Source of the DNA: Calditrichota bacterium
GTDB taxonomy: Bacteria; Calditrichota; Calditrichia; Calditrichales; Calditrichaceae
NCBI GenBank assembly: GCA_024278755.1
Contig: JAJRSO010000069.1
Coordinates: 1 to 64,000 of the forward strand
DNA length: 64,000 nucleotides
Direction of reading: 5' to 3'
The notes under the pieces were generated by a model. That model ran no database searches, was not told the origin of the DNA, and saw only the letters and a program-made list of their open reading frames with translations. The number at the start of each line of letters is the position of its first letter. Within the stretch, counting starts at the first letter, position 1. The position numbers and the translations under genes were made by a program. Below, one piece after another: positions 28,519-38,025 of the stretch.

Positions 28519-28760
28519 CCTGCCCTCGAAGGTTTATCTGGTTCATAACCTTAGCGGCAGGTCTTCTGGCTTTGGGCATCAAACCTACTCATCACACCTT
28601 CCCATTCATAAACATGAACAGTGGCTATTATTTTTCGATCCGTAGAATTATTAAAAACTCACTGCGTTCGAAAACAATCGTGATTTTCGTAGCCCATTAC
28701 AGCAGCGGGGCTGCAACGGATTTGCACCGTTTTCCCTATTATCCCTTTCGGGCACCGTAT
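28519..28760 (-). promoter_or_regulatory. Cobalamin riboswitch
   Basis: Read on the minus strand, the region has the conserved B12 aptamer parts in order. These are a 5' stem ending in AGGGAAAACGGTGCAAATCC, then TGCAGCCCCGCTGCTGTAA, then GGGAAGGTGTGATGAGTAG, and finally the B12 box AGCCAGAAGACCTGCC (28556-28571). Binding of a corrinoid should favour the downstream terminator and shut off the receptor and the YncE-like gene. The middle arm (about 28630-28690) is longer than usual and AT-rich, which is within known variation. Confidence 0.94.
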
Positions 28761-28762
28761 GG

Positions 28763-29362
28763 TTTTATATAAAGATCAGCGAAACGCCAAAAGGTTAAAC
28801 AATCCCGCGCTTAGATGCAAACCTATTTGTTTTAAATGTCAAATTTTAAATGTTGAATGTTAAATGGACTGGCGACGGGAGATGATTGCTTCCATCCCTT
28901 TAAGAGATGGAAGCCGTTTTGTTGTTTACAGTTTGTCCCATTCAAAATATAATATTTAAAATCGGAGCTGTCCTAAATAATCAGAATATTTATTTACCTG
29001 TGAAATAGCATTTGGCTGTGCGCTGTTTTCCCCCTTAAAAAAGGGGGAAAGGGGGTTGTAAATCTATTAAGCGTAATTGCCTCGGTTGTACAAAAAACAC
29101 CCCCCTTGCTCGGGGGATGCGTTACAACTGCATTCACAGGATTTTTTTTATTGATTTAGGACGGATATGATTTAAAATCTAAAATTTTAGTTCTTCTTTC
29201 CTTAGCAATTGGAAATTTAAAATTGGTTCTTATTTGTGATTTGCTCCCTTCGGCTTTGCGCGGAGCAGGTTTTGTCGTTCGGAATTTCCTGTTGCAGACA
29301 ACTTGCTATTCATTCAGCCGCCCGTTAACTTGCCTGCTTTTTAGAATGGAACCGCAACGTTT
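28763..29362. other. Divergent intergenic region with an inverted-repeat element
   Basis: There is no gene. The left part has ATGTCAAATTTTAAATG-type AT-rich repeat text. Positions about 28969-29163 are bounded by inverted copies of TGTCCTAAAT. Inside are further inverted parts (ACCTGTGAA against TTCACAGGA) and a G-rich hairpin (CCCCCTTAAAAAAGGGGG). It could be a small non-autonomous element. The promoter of the MATE gene must lie to the right, but no clear boxes were found. Confidence 0.5.
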
Positions 29363-30751
29363 ATGCAGACCAAACACACAGAAGCCTTAGATTCCGAAAA
29401 GATTCCCAAGCTACTACTAAAGCTCTCCATTCCTTCCACAGCCGGGATGCTGGCCATGTCCCTGTACAATTTGGTCGACACGATTTTTGTGGGACGCGGC
29501 GTCGGCTCGCTGGCCATCGGCGGACTCACCGTAGTAATGCCGCTGCAGATGCTTATTTTTGCCATGGCTATGACCTTTGGCATGGGCGGTTCTTCCGTTA
29601 TTTCACGCGCCCTCGGCGCCAAAGATAACCTGCGCGCTCAACGCACTTTCGGCAATTTAATTACCCTTACTCTAATTATGAGCATTATAATTCTGCTGCT
29701 GGGTTATGGTCTTACCGAAACGGTTTTATTCCTCTTTGGCGGACAGGCGGAAATTTTATCCTATGCCCGTGACTATTTTATTTATATTCTGGCCGGAACC
29801 CCGTTTTTAAATTTTGCCATGATTTTTAACGCCGTTATTCGTTCCGAAGGGAATGCTAAAATGGCAATGTTTACCATGATCATTGCCGCTCTTATTAACA
29901 TTGTACTGGATCCAATCTTCATTTTCGGACTGCACATGGGTGTTAAAGGCGCCGCTATTGCCACGGTTATTTCACAAGTTATCACTTTTTTTTACATTGT
30001 CTTTTATTTTAGCGGCGGCAAAAGTTCATTTCATTTTAAGCTGGAGAATTTAAAACCGGATGGTTCGGTAATTCGGGAAATCTTTGCGCTGGGGGCCACC
30101 TCCATGGGCAGGCACGGGGCGGGCAGCATTTTGGCGGCCATTCTGAATCACAGTTTATACAGTTACGGCGGCGGGATTGCGGTAGCGGTATACGGTATTA
30201 TTAACCGGATTCTGCGCGTGGTTTTTATGCCCATGTTCGGATTGGTACAGGCTTTTATGCCCGTAACGGGATTTAATTACGGCGCTAAAAAATACGCGCG
30301 CGTTTTGGAAACATTTAAAATTTCAAACGCCTGGGCCACCTATATTTCCATCGGCCTGTTTTTGGCGATGATGATTTTTGCCGAACCGATTCTGCACATT
30401 TTCAGCAATGACGCCGTCCTTATCAAAGACGGCACATCGGCTCTGCGTCTGATTATGCTTTTAGTGCCCATCGTCGGATTTCAGATCATTTCCACCGGCT
30501 ATTTTCAGGCCATCGGAAAAGCCGTCCCCTCGTTTTTTCTGGCCATGTCCCGGCAGGTGCTCTTTTTACTGCCACTTATTTTGATAATGCCGCTCTATTT
30601 TGGATTAGACGGCATCTGGTATTCCTTTCCCATCGCCGATCTCTTGTCGGTTATCGCCGTTACGGCATTGATAATCCCGGAAATCCGGCTTCTGAAAAAA
30701 TCCATCCCGCAAAACACACTCAATAAATCACAACTGACAAAAAACAAATAG
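29363..30751 (+). CDS. MATE family multidrug/cation antiporter
   Basis: This 462-aa inner-membrane protein has about 12 hydrophobic segments and the two-fold MATE repeat. The N-terminal signature PSTAGMLAMSLYNLVDTIFV and the GGSSVISRALGA stretch identify the family. Members export cationic drugs or metabolites using Na+ or H+ gradients, and the substrate here cannot be told. It stands alone on the plus strand, divergent from the B12 uptake genes. The Shine-Dalgarno sequence is weak (GGAA about 14 bases upstream). Confidence 0.93.
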   Translation: MQTKHTEALDSEKIPKLLLKLSIPSTAGMLAMSLYNLVDTIFVGRGVGSLAIGGLTVVMPLQMLIFAMAMTFGMGGSSVISRALGAKDNLRAQRTFGNLITLTLIMSIIILLLGYGLTETVLFLFGGQAEILSYARDYFIYILAGTPFLNFAMIFNAVIRSEGNAKMAMFTMIIAALINIVLDPIFIFGLHMGVKGAAIATVISQVITFFYIVFYFSGGKSSFHFKLENLKPDGSVIREIFALGATSMGRHGAGSILAAILNHSLYSYGGGIAVAVYGIINRILRVVFMPMFGLVQAFMPVTGFNYGAKKYARVLETFKISNAWATYISIGLFLAMMIFAEPILHIFSNDAVLIKDGTSALRLIMLLVPIVGFQIISTGYFQAIGKAVPSFFLAMSRQVLFLLPLILIMPLYFGLDGIWYSFPIADLLSVIAVTALIIPEIRLLKKSIPQNTLNKSQLTKNK

Positions 30752-30848
30752 CAAACAAATTTCAAAAAATTAAAAGCAACGAAACTACAATACACAAGTT
30801 CAAGATTCATCAGAAATTTGGTTTGAGTTTTGAGAATTGACGATTGTG

Positions 30849-31422
30849 ATTTATTTGTGATTTGGGGATTGAAATATGGAATTTACAAGTTCTTTATTCC
30901 GGCCACGAAAAACCGCAGAGGACACTGAGGTTAAAGCGGTTTTGTCTGGATTGCTTCGCTTACGCTCGCAAAGACGGGTAAAGGCGTCGCCTATAGGTGC
31001 GTGGAGCAACCCCCGATATTATTGAAATTATAAGATTTATTCTTAATTTACGTGTTTCTCTGCGGCTAAAAATTTGGCTATTTAAAATTGGCAGTTGGAA
31101 TTTATTTGTGATTTGGGGATTGAAATTTGGAATTTACAAGTTCTTTATTCCGGCCACGAAAAACCGCAGAGGACACTGAGGTTAAAGCGGTTTTGTCTGG
31201 ATTGCTTCGCTTACGCTCGCAAAGAAGGGTAAAGGCGTCGCCTATAGGTGCGCGGAGCAATCCCCGATATTATTGAAATTATAAGATTTATTCTTAGTCT
31301 ACGTATTTCTCTGCGGCTAAAAATTTGGCTATTTAAAATTGGCAGTTGGAATTTATTTGTGATTTGGGGATTGAAATTTGGAATTTACAAGTTCTTTATT
31401 CCGGCCACGAAAAACCGCAGAG
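30849..31422. repeat. 251-bp tandem repeat, 2.3 copies
   Basis: The stretch starting ATTTATTTGTGATTTGGGG occurs at 30849, 31100 and 31351, exactly 251 bp apart. Copies 1 and 2 are nearly identical over their full length, and copy 3 breaks off after AAAAACCGCAGAG. Each unit includes ATTGCTTCGCTTACGCTCGC, which is like other intergenic repeats here. The period is not a multiple of three, and the 60-aa frames inside are incidental. This fills most of the gap between the MATE gene and the glycan operon. Confidence 0.95.
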
Positions 31423-31432
31423 AAGAATGGGA

Positions 31433-32752
31433 TTAAATTGGTTCTTCGCAAAGTGCATCTAACAGCCGCGCCGTCTGTCCGGCCATTTCCCGACGTTCAT
31501 ATTTCTTTATTTTTAAGCGCTCCGGTCTAAATTCATTGAGGCTGTTTTCCTGCCAGGCAGAGAAAAGGCGGAGGATTCTGTTTTTTAAGCCCTCTTCATC
31601 ATCAAAGGCTACCATTGGGCCGGCCCCGGTTTCGGAAAGGATTTCAGCCGCGTCGCCGTCCGGCGGGCCAACGGATAATAGCGGCGTTCCCGAAGCCAGA
31701 TAATCAAACAGTTTCCCGCTTAAAATGCCTTCGTTGCTTTTCGTATCCGGAATAACAAACAGTAGCGTCGAGGCTCTGCGCATAGCTTCTATTGCTTCAT
31801 TATGCGGTTTGTAGTCATTAAATTCCGTAACCTCACCCAGTCCGTTTTCATTTATAGAAGAAATAATATCCTGGTGAATTTTTCCGGTAAATGCCAAACG
31901 GAAAGATTTTTTAAAGGCAGAATTCGATTCCAATAGTTTTTGTAAAATATTCCATAAAACCGGGCAGTTTTGGTTGGCCGAAAAATTACCCACATAACCG
32001 ATTAGAAATTTTTCTTGTTTTGAAGATTGTATTGTATCAAAATCCGTTTCATCGAATCCGTTGTAAATAACGCTGCATTTTGTATCAGGCGCTTTCGATT
32101 CGAACAGACGTTTTAATGCCGGGCTTACCGTTAGCACCCTGTCTGCCTTACGGAGTATTTTTCTTTCCAGATTGCTATCTATGCGCCGGGTTAGTTTAAG
32201 ACGTTTCAAATCTTTGTAATAATAGATATCCGTCCACGGATCGCGAAAGTCCGCCACCAATGGAAGATTACATTTTTGTTTTAGCTTTAGTCCCGCCAAT
32301 TGCAATGAATGTGGAGGAGAAGAGACGAATAGCGCCTGAATATCTTCCGTTTGAATTATTTTTTCCGCTTCGCGAACAAGGTTAAAATACCAACTGATAC
32401 GGGCGTCCGGAATAAAAATATTTCCCCGAAGCCAGCGCACCATTTTTGATTTAAAGGAAGGGTTTTGCTGCTGGGTCAAAACGGCCACCGGAATGGGTTC
32501 CGATTTCTTTATCCCCATCATTTTCCGATACAGGTCGTATGGTTCCCAGATGGGTATTTTATATACCGTTACGTCGGAAGGTATCTCTGCTTCGAGTGAT
32601 TGATCCAAAGCCGGATAGTCGCCGTTTTTAACCGTCAGTACAACCGGCTGCCAGCCGAACCGGGGCAGATATTTGGCCAGTTTCAACACCCGCTGCACAC
32701 CCGGACCGCCCGCCGGCGGCCAGTAGTAGGTGATGATCAGTACTTTTTTCAT
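31433..32752 (-). CDS. Glycosyltransferase family 4 (GT-B fold)
   Basis: This 439-aa cytoplasmic glycosyltransferase has an N-terminal acceptor domain beginning VLIITYYWPPAGGPGVQRV, which is typical of the family. The C-terminal nucleotide-sugar domain includes FLIGYVGNFSANQN and the EGILSGKLFDYLASGTPLL donor-site region. It is the last gene of the envelope glycan operon and overlaps the YfhO gene by four bases (ATGA), so the two are translationally coupled. Donor and acceptor sugars are unknown. Confidence 0.9.
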   Translation of the reverse strand: MKKVLIITYYWPPAGGPGVQRVLKLAKYLPRFGWQPVVLTVKNGDYPALDQSLEAEIPSDVTVYKIPIWEPYDLYRKMMGIKKSEPIPVAVLTQQQNPSFKSKMVRWLRGNIFIPDARISWYFNLVREAEKIIQTEDIQALFVSSPPHSLQLAGLKLKQKCNLPLVADFRDPWTDIYYYKDLKRLKLTRRIDSNLERKILRKADRVLTVSPALKRLFESKAPDTKCSVIYNGFDETDFDTIQSSKQEKFLIGYVGNFSANQNCPVLWNILQKLLESNSAFKKSFRLAFTGKIHQDIISSINENGLGEVTEFNDYKPHNEAIEAMRRASTLLFVIPDTKSNEGILSGKLFDYLASGTPLLSVGPPDGDAAEILSETGAGPMVAFDDEEGLKNRILRLFSAWQENSLNEFRPERLKIKKYERREMAGQTARLLDALCEEPI

Positions 32753-35262
32753 GCGGCGTTTTGTTTTCTTCTTTTCAGAAACATCTGAATTAATGACAGC
32801 AGAATGGTCAGATAAATAATTCCGGCCGATACGGAAGCAATCGTAATATCCCTGTAGTAGGAATCCGGTTCAAAACGTAAATCAATTTTATGATGACCGG
32901 CGGGAACCACGATCGACTGCACCGCGTGATCCGTTTTATAGATATGATTTACAGCCGCGTCATCGATGTAAATTTTCCAGCCCGGCGGGTAATAGACTTC
33001 CGAAATTACGAACAGAGCCTGTTTGTCCGTATATACCTCAAATTGCTCGTGATTGGGCGTGAAGGCGGTTACACGGCTATAGCTGCTGTCCGGCGCCTGT
33101 ACCTGTTCGGAAATCTTTTCTTCCAGAACCGCTGTTTTAGCCGGATCAAATGCGGGGCTGTTTATCAGGCGTAACCGTTTGAATTCATCTTTTTCCACTT
33201 TGTAGCCGTCCACAAAAAAACCGCGGGGCAGCCGGCCGTTAAAACGGTACGTAAATAATTTTTGCCGCGGATCGCTGTTTACCAGAGTAAGTTCCTTGTT
33301 CTGAACGCGGCTTTGCAGGATTACATATTTGACGTTTAAAATTTTCAGTACATTCCAGTTTATAGGCAATGCGCGGTTGGGGCCGTTATATATATTTTTT
33401 TCCACCAGTTCTTCAATCGTATACATTTTGATGGGCGTGTAGCCGCCGATGGTCTGATGAAAATAGGCCCAGCGGTTGTCGCCAAATAATTTCCCCGCGG
33501 GAAAAATACGGAACTTCTCCGAATCCTTTTTAAGAAATGTATCCGTCGGTGTTTCCACAAAATACTGCCGTTTAACCGTTTTCAGATTTGTATATTTTTT
33601 ACTCTGCCGGCTTTGAATATTTACTAAATCCACAACCGAAATCAAAATCAGCGCTGCGGCCAAAATATTAAAATTTATTTTCTTTGTCAGGTAAGCCGTT
33701 AGCAATCCGATTCCCGCAAACAACAACAGGAAATAGCGGATCATATCTCCCGTAAAATACTCTTTACGAATCGTTTTCACAATTTCCAACATCTGTCCCT
33801 GATAGGGCTCGCCCGCGGGTTTTATAAACGACATGGTTTGTCCGGCAAGAAATAACAAAATACCCAACGCAAAAAAGCCGCCCGCTATATAAAGCATATT
33901 TTTATATTCGGTGAGTCTTTTATATTCATCCTTCAATTGACTTAAATAATGCAGTCCGAATCCCGCAAAAATGGCCGCAATGAACGACGTTACCGTAACA
34001 CTCATCATCGGGGCGCGAAATTTATTAAAAAACGGGACATAATCGTAAAACAGACTGTAAAACCAGAGCATATGCCGGCCAAAGGAGAGCAAAATCAAGA
34101 ACCCGGCAAACAGGGCCAGACTGTAAATCATACGCTCCCGGCGGTAAAAATACAACCCGATAATCGCCAGCAACAGTGTCAGTACGCCCATATATTCGTA
34201 ACTTTGTGTAAACGGCATATGGCCCCAGTAACCCGAAACCGGCTGCCCCTTGGCCCGGGGTACGGCGCTGCCTTCGTATTTTTCGTTGGACATGCCGCCG
34301 TAAAAACGCGGTACCAGCCACACCGCCGTTTCCGTGGGATCGGTGGACCATTGCGTGGCGTACTGAATGGAGACGCCATTTGCTTTAGCCGCTTTTTTTG
34401 CTGCCTGATTTTGCTTGTTTATATCAATCGTTGTTTTACCGCGCTTGGAATAGGGCAGGTATTCTTTGGCCAGCAACAAGGGCTGGGCCGACATGGTAAG
34501 CGCCAGGACAACCGCCGCCACGAGCATCAAAGTTGATTTGGAAAAACGTTTATAGTTTTTATCGAGTAAATCGCGGACAAACGGGGCTACGCCGACGGCA
34601 AAAATGAGCAGCGCCGTATAAAATACAATCTGGTAATGCTGCGTACGGATCTGAACGCCAAAGGTTAGACTGAACAGCGCCGCAGAAAGCAGATTGCGTT
34701 TATCTAAAAAATAGTGAAAGGCATAAAAAACCCAGGGGAGCGTCATAATGGCCGTAAACTTGGAAAAATGTCCTTCGATGTACAACGATTTATAGTGCGG
34801 CATCAGCACAAAAAGCAGCGCGGCAAACAGGGCTACAAGCGGCGAGAGTTTAAACCGGCGCATCAACAGATAAAAACCAAGCGCCGCAAGAAAATAATAG
34901 AGGAAAATACGGTTAATCACCCGGCTTAAAAAGCGGATTACCGTATCGGCCGAAAACACTACCGCCGGCAGACGGTGGTATACCGGCATCCCGGCAAACA
35001 CATTGGGATTCCATAACGCCCGTTCCCCGGTTTCTTTATGAAACTGGGTAATCTGATTGCTGGCGCCGATGGAACCGACCACATCTACCCCCTGCGGGGA
35101 GAGACCGTCCAATACGAACGGTTTAAGCAGAATAAGCAGCAGCACGGCAATCAGGCCCATAAAAATAAAGCCTTGCGCCTTTTCGCTTAAGGAAAAATTT
35201 GCCTGCTTTTTTTGCGGCGTTTGGACTGCGATCTTTTTTTCTTTTTTTGCTTTCCTCGCCAT
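32749..35262 (-). CDS. YfhO family multi-pass membrane protein
   Basis: This 837-aa integral membrane protein has about 12 hydrophobic segments in the N-terminal two thirds, an extracytoplasmic beta-rich region at about 620-800 and a final C-terminal segment before a basic tail. The layout is that of YfhO/GT-C-like proteins, which in Bacillus modify lipoteichoic acid; here it would add sugars from a lipid carrier on the outer face. YWGHMPFTQSYEYMGVL and FFVDGYKVEKDEF are recognisable family stretches. It begins 11 bp after the upstream GT2 gene. Confidence 0.88.
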   Translation of the reverse strand: MARKAKKEKKIAVQTPQKKQANFSLSEKAQGFIFMGLIAVLLLILLKPFVLDGLSPQGVDVVGSIGASNQITQFHKETGERALWNPNVFAGMPVYHRLPAVVFSADTVIRFLSRVINRIFLYYFLAALGFYLLMRRFKLSPLVALFAALLFVLMPHYKSLYIEGHFSKFTAIMTLPWVFYAFHYFLDKRNLLSAALFSLTFGVQIRTQHYQIVFYTALLIFAVGVAPFVRDLLDKNYKRFSKSTLMLVAAVVLALTMSAQPLLLAKEYLPYSKRGKTTIDINKQNQAAKKAAKANGVSIQYATQWSTDPTETAVWLVPRFYGGMSNEKYEGSAVPRAKGQPVSGYWGHMPFTQSYEYMGVLTLLLAIIGLYFYRRERMIYSLALFAGFLILLSFGRHMLWFYSLFYDYVPFFNKFRAPMMSVTVTSFIAAIFAGFGLHYLSQLKDEYKRLTEYKNMLYIAGGFFALGILLFLAGQTMSFIKPAGEPYQGQMLEIVKTIRKEYFTGDMIRYFLLLFAGIGLLTAYLTKKINFNILAAALILISVVDLVNIQSRQSKKYTNLKTVKRQYFVETPTDTFLKKDSEKFRIFPAGKLFGDNRWAYFHQTIGGYTPIKMYTIEELVEKNIYNGPNRALPINWNVLKILNVKYVILQSRVQNKELTLVNSDPRQKLFTYRFNGRLPRGFFVDGYKVEKDEFKRLRLINSPAFDPAKTAVLEEKISEQVQAPDSSYSRVTAFTPNHEQFEVYTDKQALFVISEVYYPPGWKIYIDDAAVNHIYKTDHAVQSIVVPAGHHKIDLRFEPDSYYRDITIASVSAGIIYLTILLSLIQMFLKRRKQNAA

Positions 35263-35273
35263 AGCGGCTCCTT

Positions 35274-36293
35274 TTAATTTTTTTGCTCCAGGCCAAAGAC
35301 TACCCGCCGGATGAAATTGGAAATAAACCCCAAACCGTAACCAAACACCTGCGCCGGAATAACAAATGGCAGCAACAGAGCCGGCCGGATTTCTTTATAC
35401 TTTAAAAAGCAGTCTACCATCGAAAAAAGAAGAACCAGGATTCCCAGTATTAGTCCACCTCCCAGCAGCCAGCGCAGCGGCGTCCATAACAGAGCGCCAA
35501 ACAGAACCAGCAAAACCACAAAAGTTACCAGCGCCGGAAGGGTATGCAGCGGTTCCAGCATGGTTTTATCAATTTTATACAGAAAAATACGAGCCGAACC
35601 CATTTTGAATACCTGGGAATAAAATTTGCGCAGATTGGTGCGCCGTTTGTGATATAAAAAAGCCTGCTCGATAAAAATTACCTTTGCCCCGGCATTGATA
35701 ATCCGGTGGCTAAATTCAATATCCTCACCGTAAAAGCGGGGATGAAAGCCGCCTATCTTTTCCCACAGCTTACGGCTCAATCCCATATTAAAGGAGCGGG
35801 GATAATACTTAGCCAGTTTCTTTCCTTTTTTACCGCGCAGTCCGCCGGTGGTGATAAATGAGGTCATGGAATAATTGATGGCCTTTAACAACGGTGGAAA
35901 ACTTTTTAAAAAGGTGTCGGGTCCGCCAAACGAATCGGCCCGTTCCCTGTTTAACGCTTCCAAAATATGCTTTAGCCAGTCTTTGGGCAACAGCACATCG
36001 GAATCAATAAAAATGAAAAAATCGCCGGCAGCCTTTTCCATTCCCAGATTGCGGGCGGCGCCGGGCCCTTTTTTCTGCTGGGTAAAATAGCGTAAGGTAA
36101 ATTTGTTTTTTTGCTGGGTTTCTTTAATTAACTGCGCGGTGGAATCGGTGGAACCGTCATCCGCCACCACAACCTCAAAACGATCCTTCGGGAAATTCAG
36201 TGTTTCGAAGGTTGCAAATAGTTCAAACAGTTCATCGGCCCTGTTATAAGTGGGAATGATGACCGAAAAAAGCGCGTAGGTGTTATTTTCCAT
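35274..36293 (-). CDS. Glycosyltransferase family 2 with C-terminal membrane segments
   Basis: The chosen ATG (36291-36293) follows an AAGAGA-type ribosome site and leaves 16 bp after the upstream gene; an earlier in-frame start would overlap it. The 339-aa product has the GT-A signature VIIPTYNRADEL, VVADDGSTD and the metal-binding IDSD. FYGEDIEFSHRI (an ED-type catalytic region) follows. Three hydrophobic segments lie near residues 240-320. It probably builds envelope polysaccharide at the inner membrane together with its neighbours. Confidence 0.88.
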   Translation of the reverse strand: MENNTYALFSVIIPTYNRADELFELFATFETLNFPKDRFEVVVADDGSTDSTAQLIKETQQKNKFTLRYFTQQKKGPGAARNLGMEKAAGDFFIFIDSDVLLPKDWLKHILEALNRERADSFGGPDTFLKSFPPLLKAINYSMTSFITTGGLRGKKGKKLAKYYPRSFNMGLSRKLWEKIGGFHPRFYGEDIEFSHRIINAGAKVIFIEQAFLYHKRRTNLRKFYSQVFKMGSARIFLYKIDKTMLEPLHTLPALVTFVVLLVLFGALLWTPLRWLLGGGLILGILVLLFSMVDCFLKYKEIRPALLLPFVIPAQVFGYGLGFISNFIRRVVFGLEQKN

Positions 36294-36309
36294 ATTCTCT
36301 TTAGCGTAG

Positions 36310-37233
36310 TTAATCCACTTCCTTCTTAATGGCAAATTTAATAGAATGATCGCGGGTGCTGGTAATCATCTCCCCGATTAAACCCAGCGAAAACGATTGC
36401 CCGCCCACAATGACCATTAAAACGCCCAAAAAGAGCATGGGCCGTTTTCCGATGGGAATACCCTGAAACCAGAGAACGGAAAGATAGGTTAGAATCGCAA
36501 TACCGGTTATTCCGAATATCAGACCAAAAAAACCGAACAGATGCAAGGGTTTTTGGCGGTAGCGGGTAATAAATAAAACGGTCAGCAGATCGAAAAAGCC
36601 GCTAAAGATACGACGGATGCCGAATTTCGACACCCCGTATTTGCGGGCGTGGTGTTTCACTACAATTTCACCCACTTTAAACCCCTGCCAGTGAGCCAGC
36701 ACCGGCAGGTAGCGGTGCAGTTCGCCGTACACGGGAATAGCTTTAATAACTTCTTTGCGGTAAGCTTTCAGTCCACAGTTAAAATCGTGGATTTTTATTC
36801 CGGTCAGTTTGCGGGTTGTAAAATTGAACAATTTGGACGGAATGGTTTTACCGATGGGATCATGCCGTTCTTTTTTCCAGCCGGAAACCAGATCATAGCC
36901 ATCATCTAATTTAGCAACCAAATTCGGGATTTCGGCCGGATCGTCCTGCAAATCGGCATCCATCGTAATTACAATATCCCCATCCGCCTTTTTAAATCCT
37001 TCCGAGAGCGCGGCGCTTTTACCAAAATTCTTCCGGAACTGAATGATGCGGATAATCGGATATTTTTCTTTTAGCTGCATTAAAACATTAAAGGAGGCAT
37101 CCGTACTGCCATCGTCAATAAAGATAATTTCACACTCTTTACCTAAGGAGTTAAACTGCTCCAAAATTTTTTCTGTTAATTCAGGAAGCGAGACTTCCTC
37201 ATTCAATAACGGAATTACAACCGATATGTCCAT
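36310..37233 (-). CDS. Polyprenyl-phosphate glycosyltransferase (GT2, ArnC/DPM1-like)
   Basis: This 307-aa enzyme probably transfers a sugar to undecaprenyl phosphate. It has SVVIPLLNEEVSLPEL, FIDDGSTD and the metal motif MDADLQDDP, with NCGLKAYRKEV and LHRYLPVLA further on, all typical of the dolichol/undecaprenyl-phosphate class. Two hydrophobic segments at about 225-285 anchor it to the membrane. Together with YfhO, it could supply the lipid-linked sugar that YfhO uses; that link is inferred from order only. Confidence 0.9.
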   Translation of the reverse strand: MDISVVIPLLNEEVSLPELTEKILEQFNSLGKECEIIFIDDGSTDASFNVLMQLKEKYPIIRIIQFRKNFGKSAALSEGFKKADGDIVITMDADLQDDPAEIPNLVAKLDDGYDLVSGWKKERHDPIGKTIPSKLFNFTTRKLTGIKIHDFNCGLKAYRKEVIKAIPVYGELHRYLPVLAHWQGFKVGEIVVKHHARKYGVSKFGIRRIFSGFFDLLTVLFITRYRQKPLHLFGFFGLIFGITGIAILTYLSVLWFQGIPIGKRPMLFLGVLMVIVGGQSFSLGLIGEMITSTRDHSIKFAIKKEVD

Positions 37234-37248
37234 ACTCTGCCTGCCGTT

Positions 37249-38025
37249 TTAGTGTTCCAGTGAAAGATCAATTTGTTTTGCGCTATCGAGCATTTTTATG
37301 GAAAAGCGGTTTTTATCGAGCGGTTTATTCAGTTCCAAATGCGTAAAATAAATAGAGAAGCCCTGTTTCTCTTCGGGACGCACAAAATTAATCAGATGCG
37401 GAAAAAGCACGCCGTTCACCTCTTTAAAGCGGCTGTATTCTTTAAAATACAGCAACTGTTTTCCATCATAATATTCAATCTTTTTCAGATGAAGGTGCTG
37501 CCTATCAAACCAGAGATGGTAACTCAGCGTGCCGTTTACGGTTTCGATGTAGTAAGCGTCATCCCGGACTTCAAATTTTTATTTTTTCAGAATGCCAAAA
37601 CGATCCTGGGCGGCAAATACACTTTGCAGCTGTGTCAGAGTAAGCGGGAACTGCATAAAATTGGTATCTTCAAATTCCTGCCGGGTGCCGGTCATAAATT
37701 GATTCATTACCTGGTTGTAAAAGACAAAACGGCGGCCGGCAATTAAAACCTTTCCGGCGCGGATGCCCATGGGGCCGGTTAATGTGATGAGCAGCGAGTC
37801 ACCGCCTGCCATCAAAATATCGGCTGAAAAGTTGCCGGAATATTCCGGCGTATCCAGCGTAAGGCGGGCGCTGCCATCCAGGCTGTGCACCGACTTCTGC
37901 CAGACCTCATTTTGGCGTAACACTTCGCGATAGGATATTTCCCCCGCAGGATGGCGGATTATTTTTTTTGATGTACAGGCGCTAAGTCCAAGCAATATAA
38001 AAAGTAAAATTAACGTAAAACGCAT
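37249..38025 (-). pseudogene. DUF4292-like lipoprotein interrupted by one in-frame TAA
   Basis: A single frame of 259 codons runs from the ATG at 38025 to 37249, broken only by TAA at codon 149 (37579-37581). Residues 1-17 are a lipoprotein signal (LGLSAC). The LolA/LolB-like beta fold follows (LDGSARLTLDTPEYSGNFSA, LLITLTGPMGIRAGKVLI), as in DUF4292 proteins. After the stop the same fold continues (KFEVRDDAYYIETVNG, LKKIEYYDG, FTHLELNKPLDKNRFSI), so the frame is otherwise intact. The start shares one base with the stop of the TPR gene (TAATG). It is the second case in this window of a lipoprotein gene with a lone TAA. Confidence 0.82.

Noticed and set aside
30997-31436. Two similar 60-aa frames, one in each 251-bp repeat unit
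   Set aside because: They arise from the repeat itself, lack ribosome sites and the repeat period is not a multiple of three.
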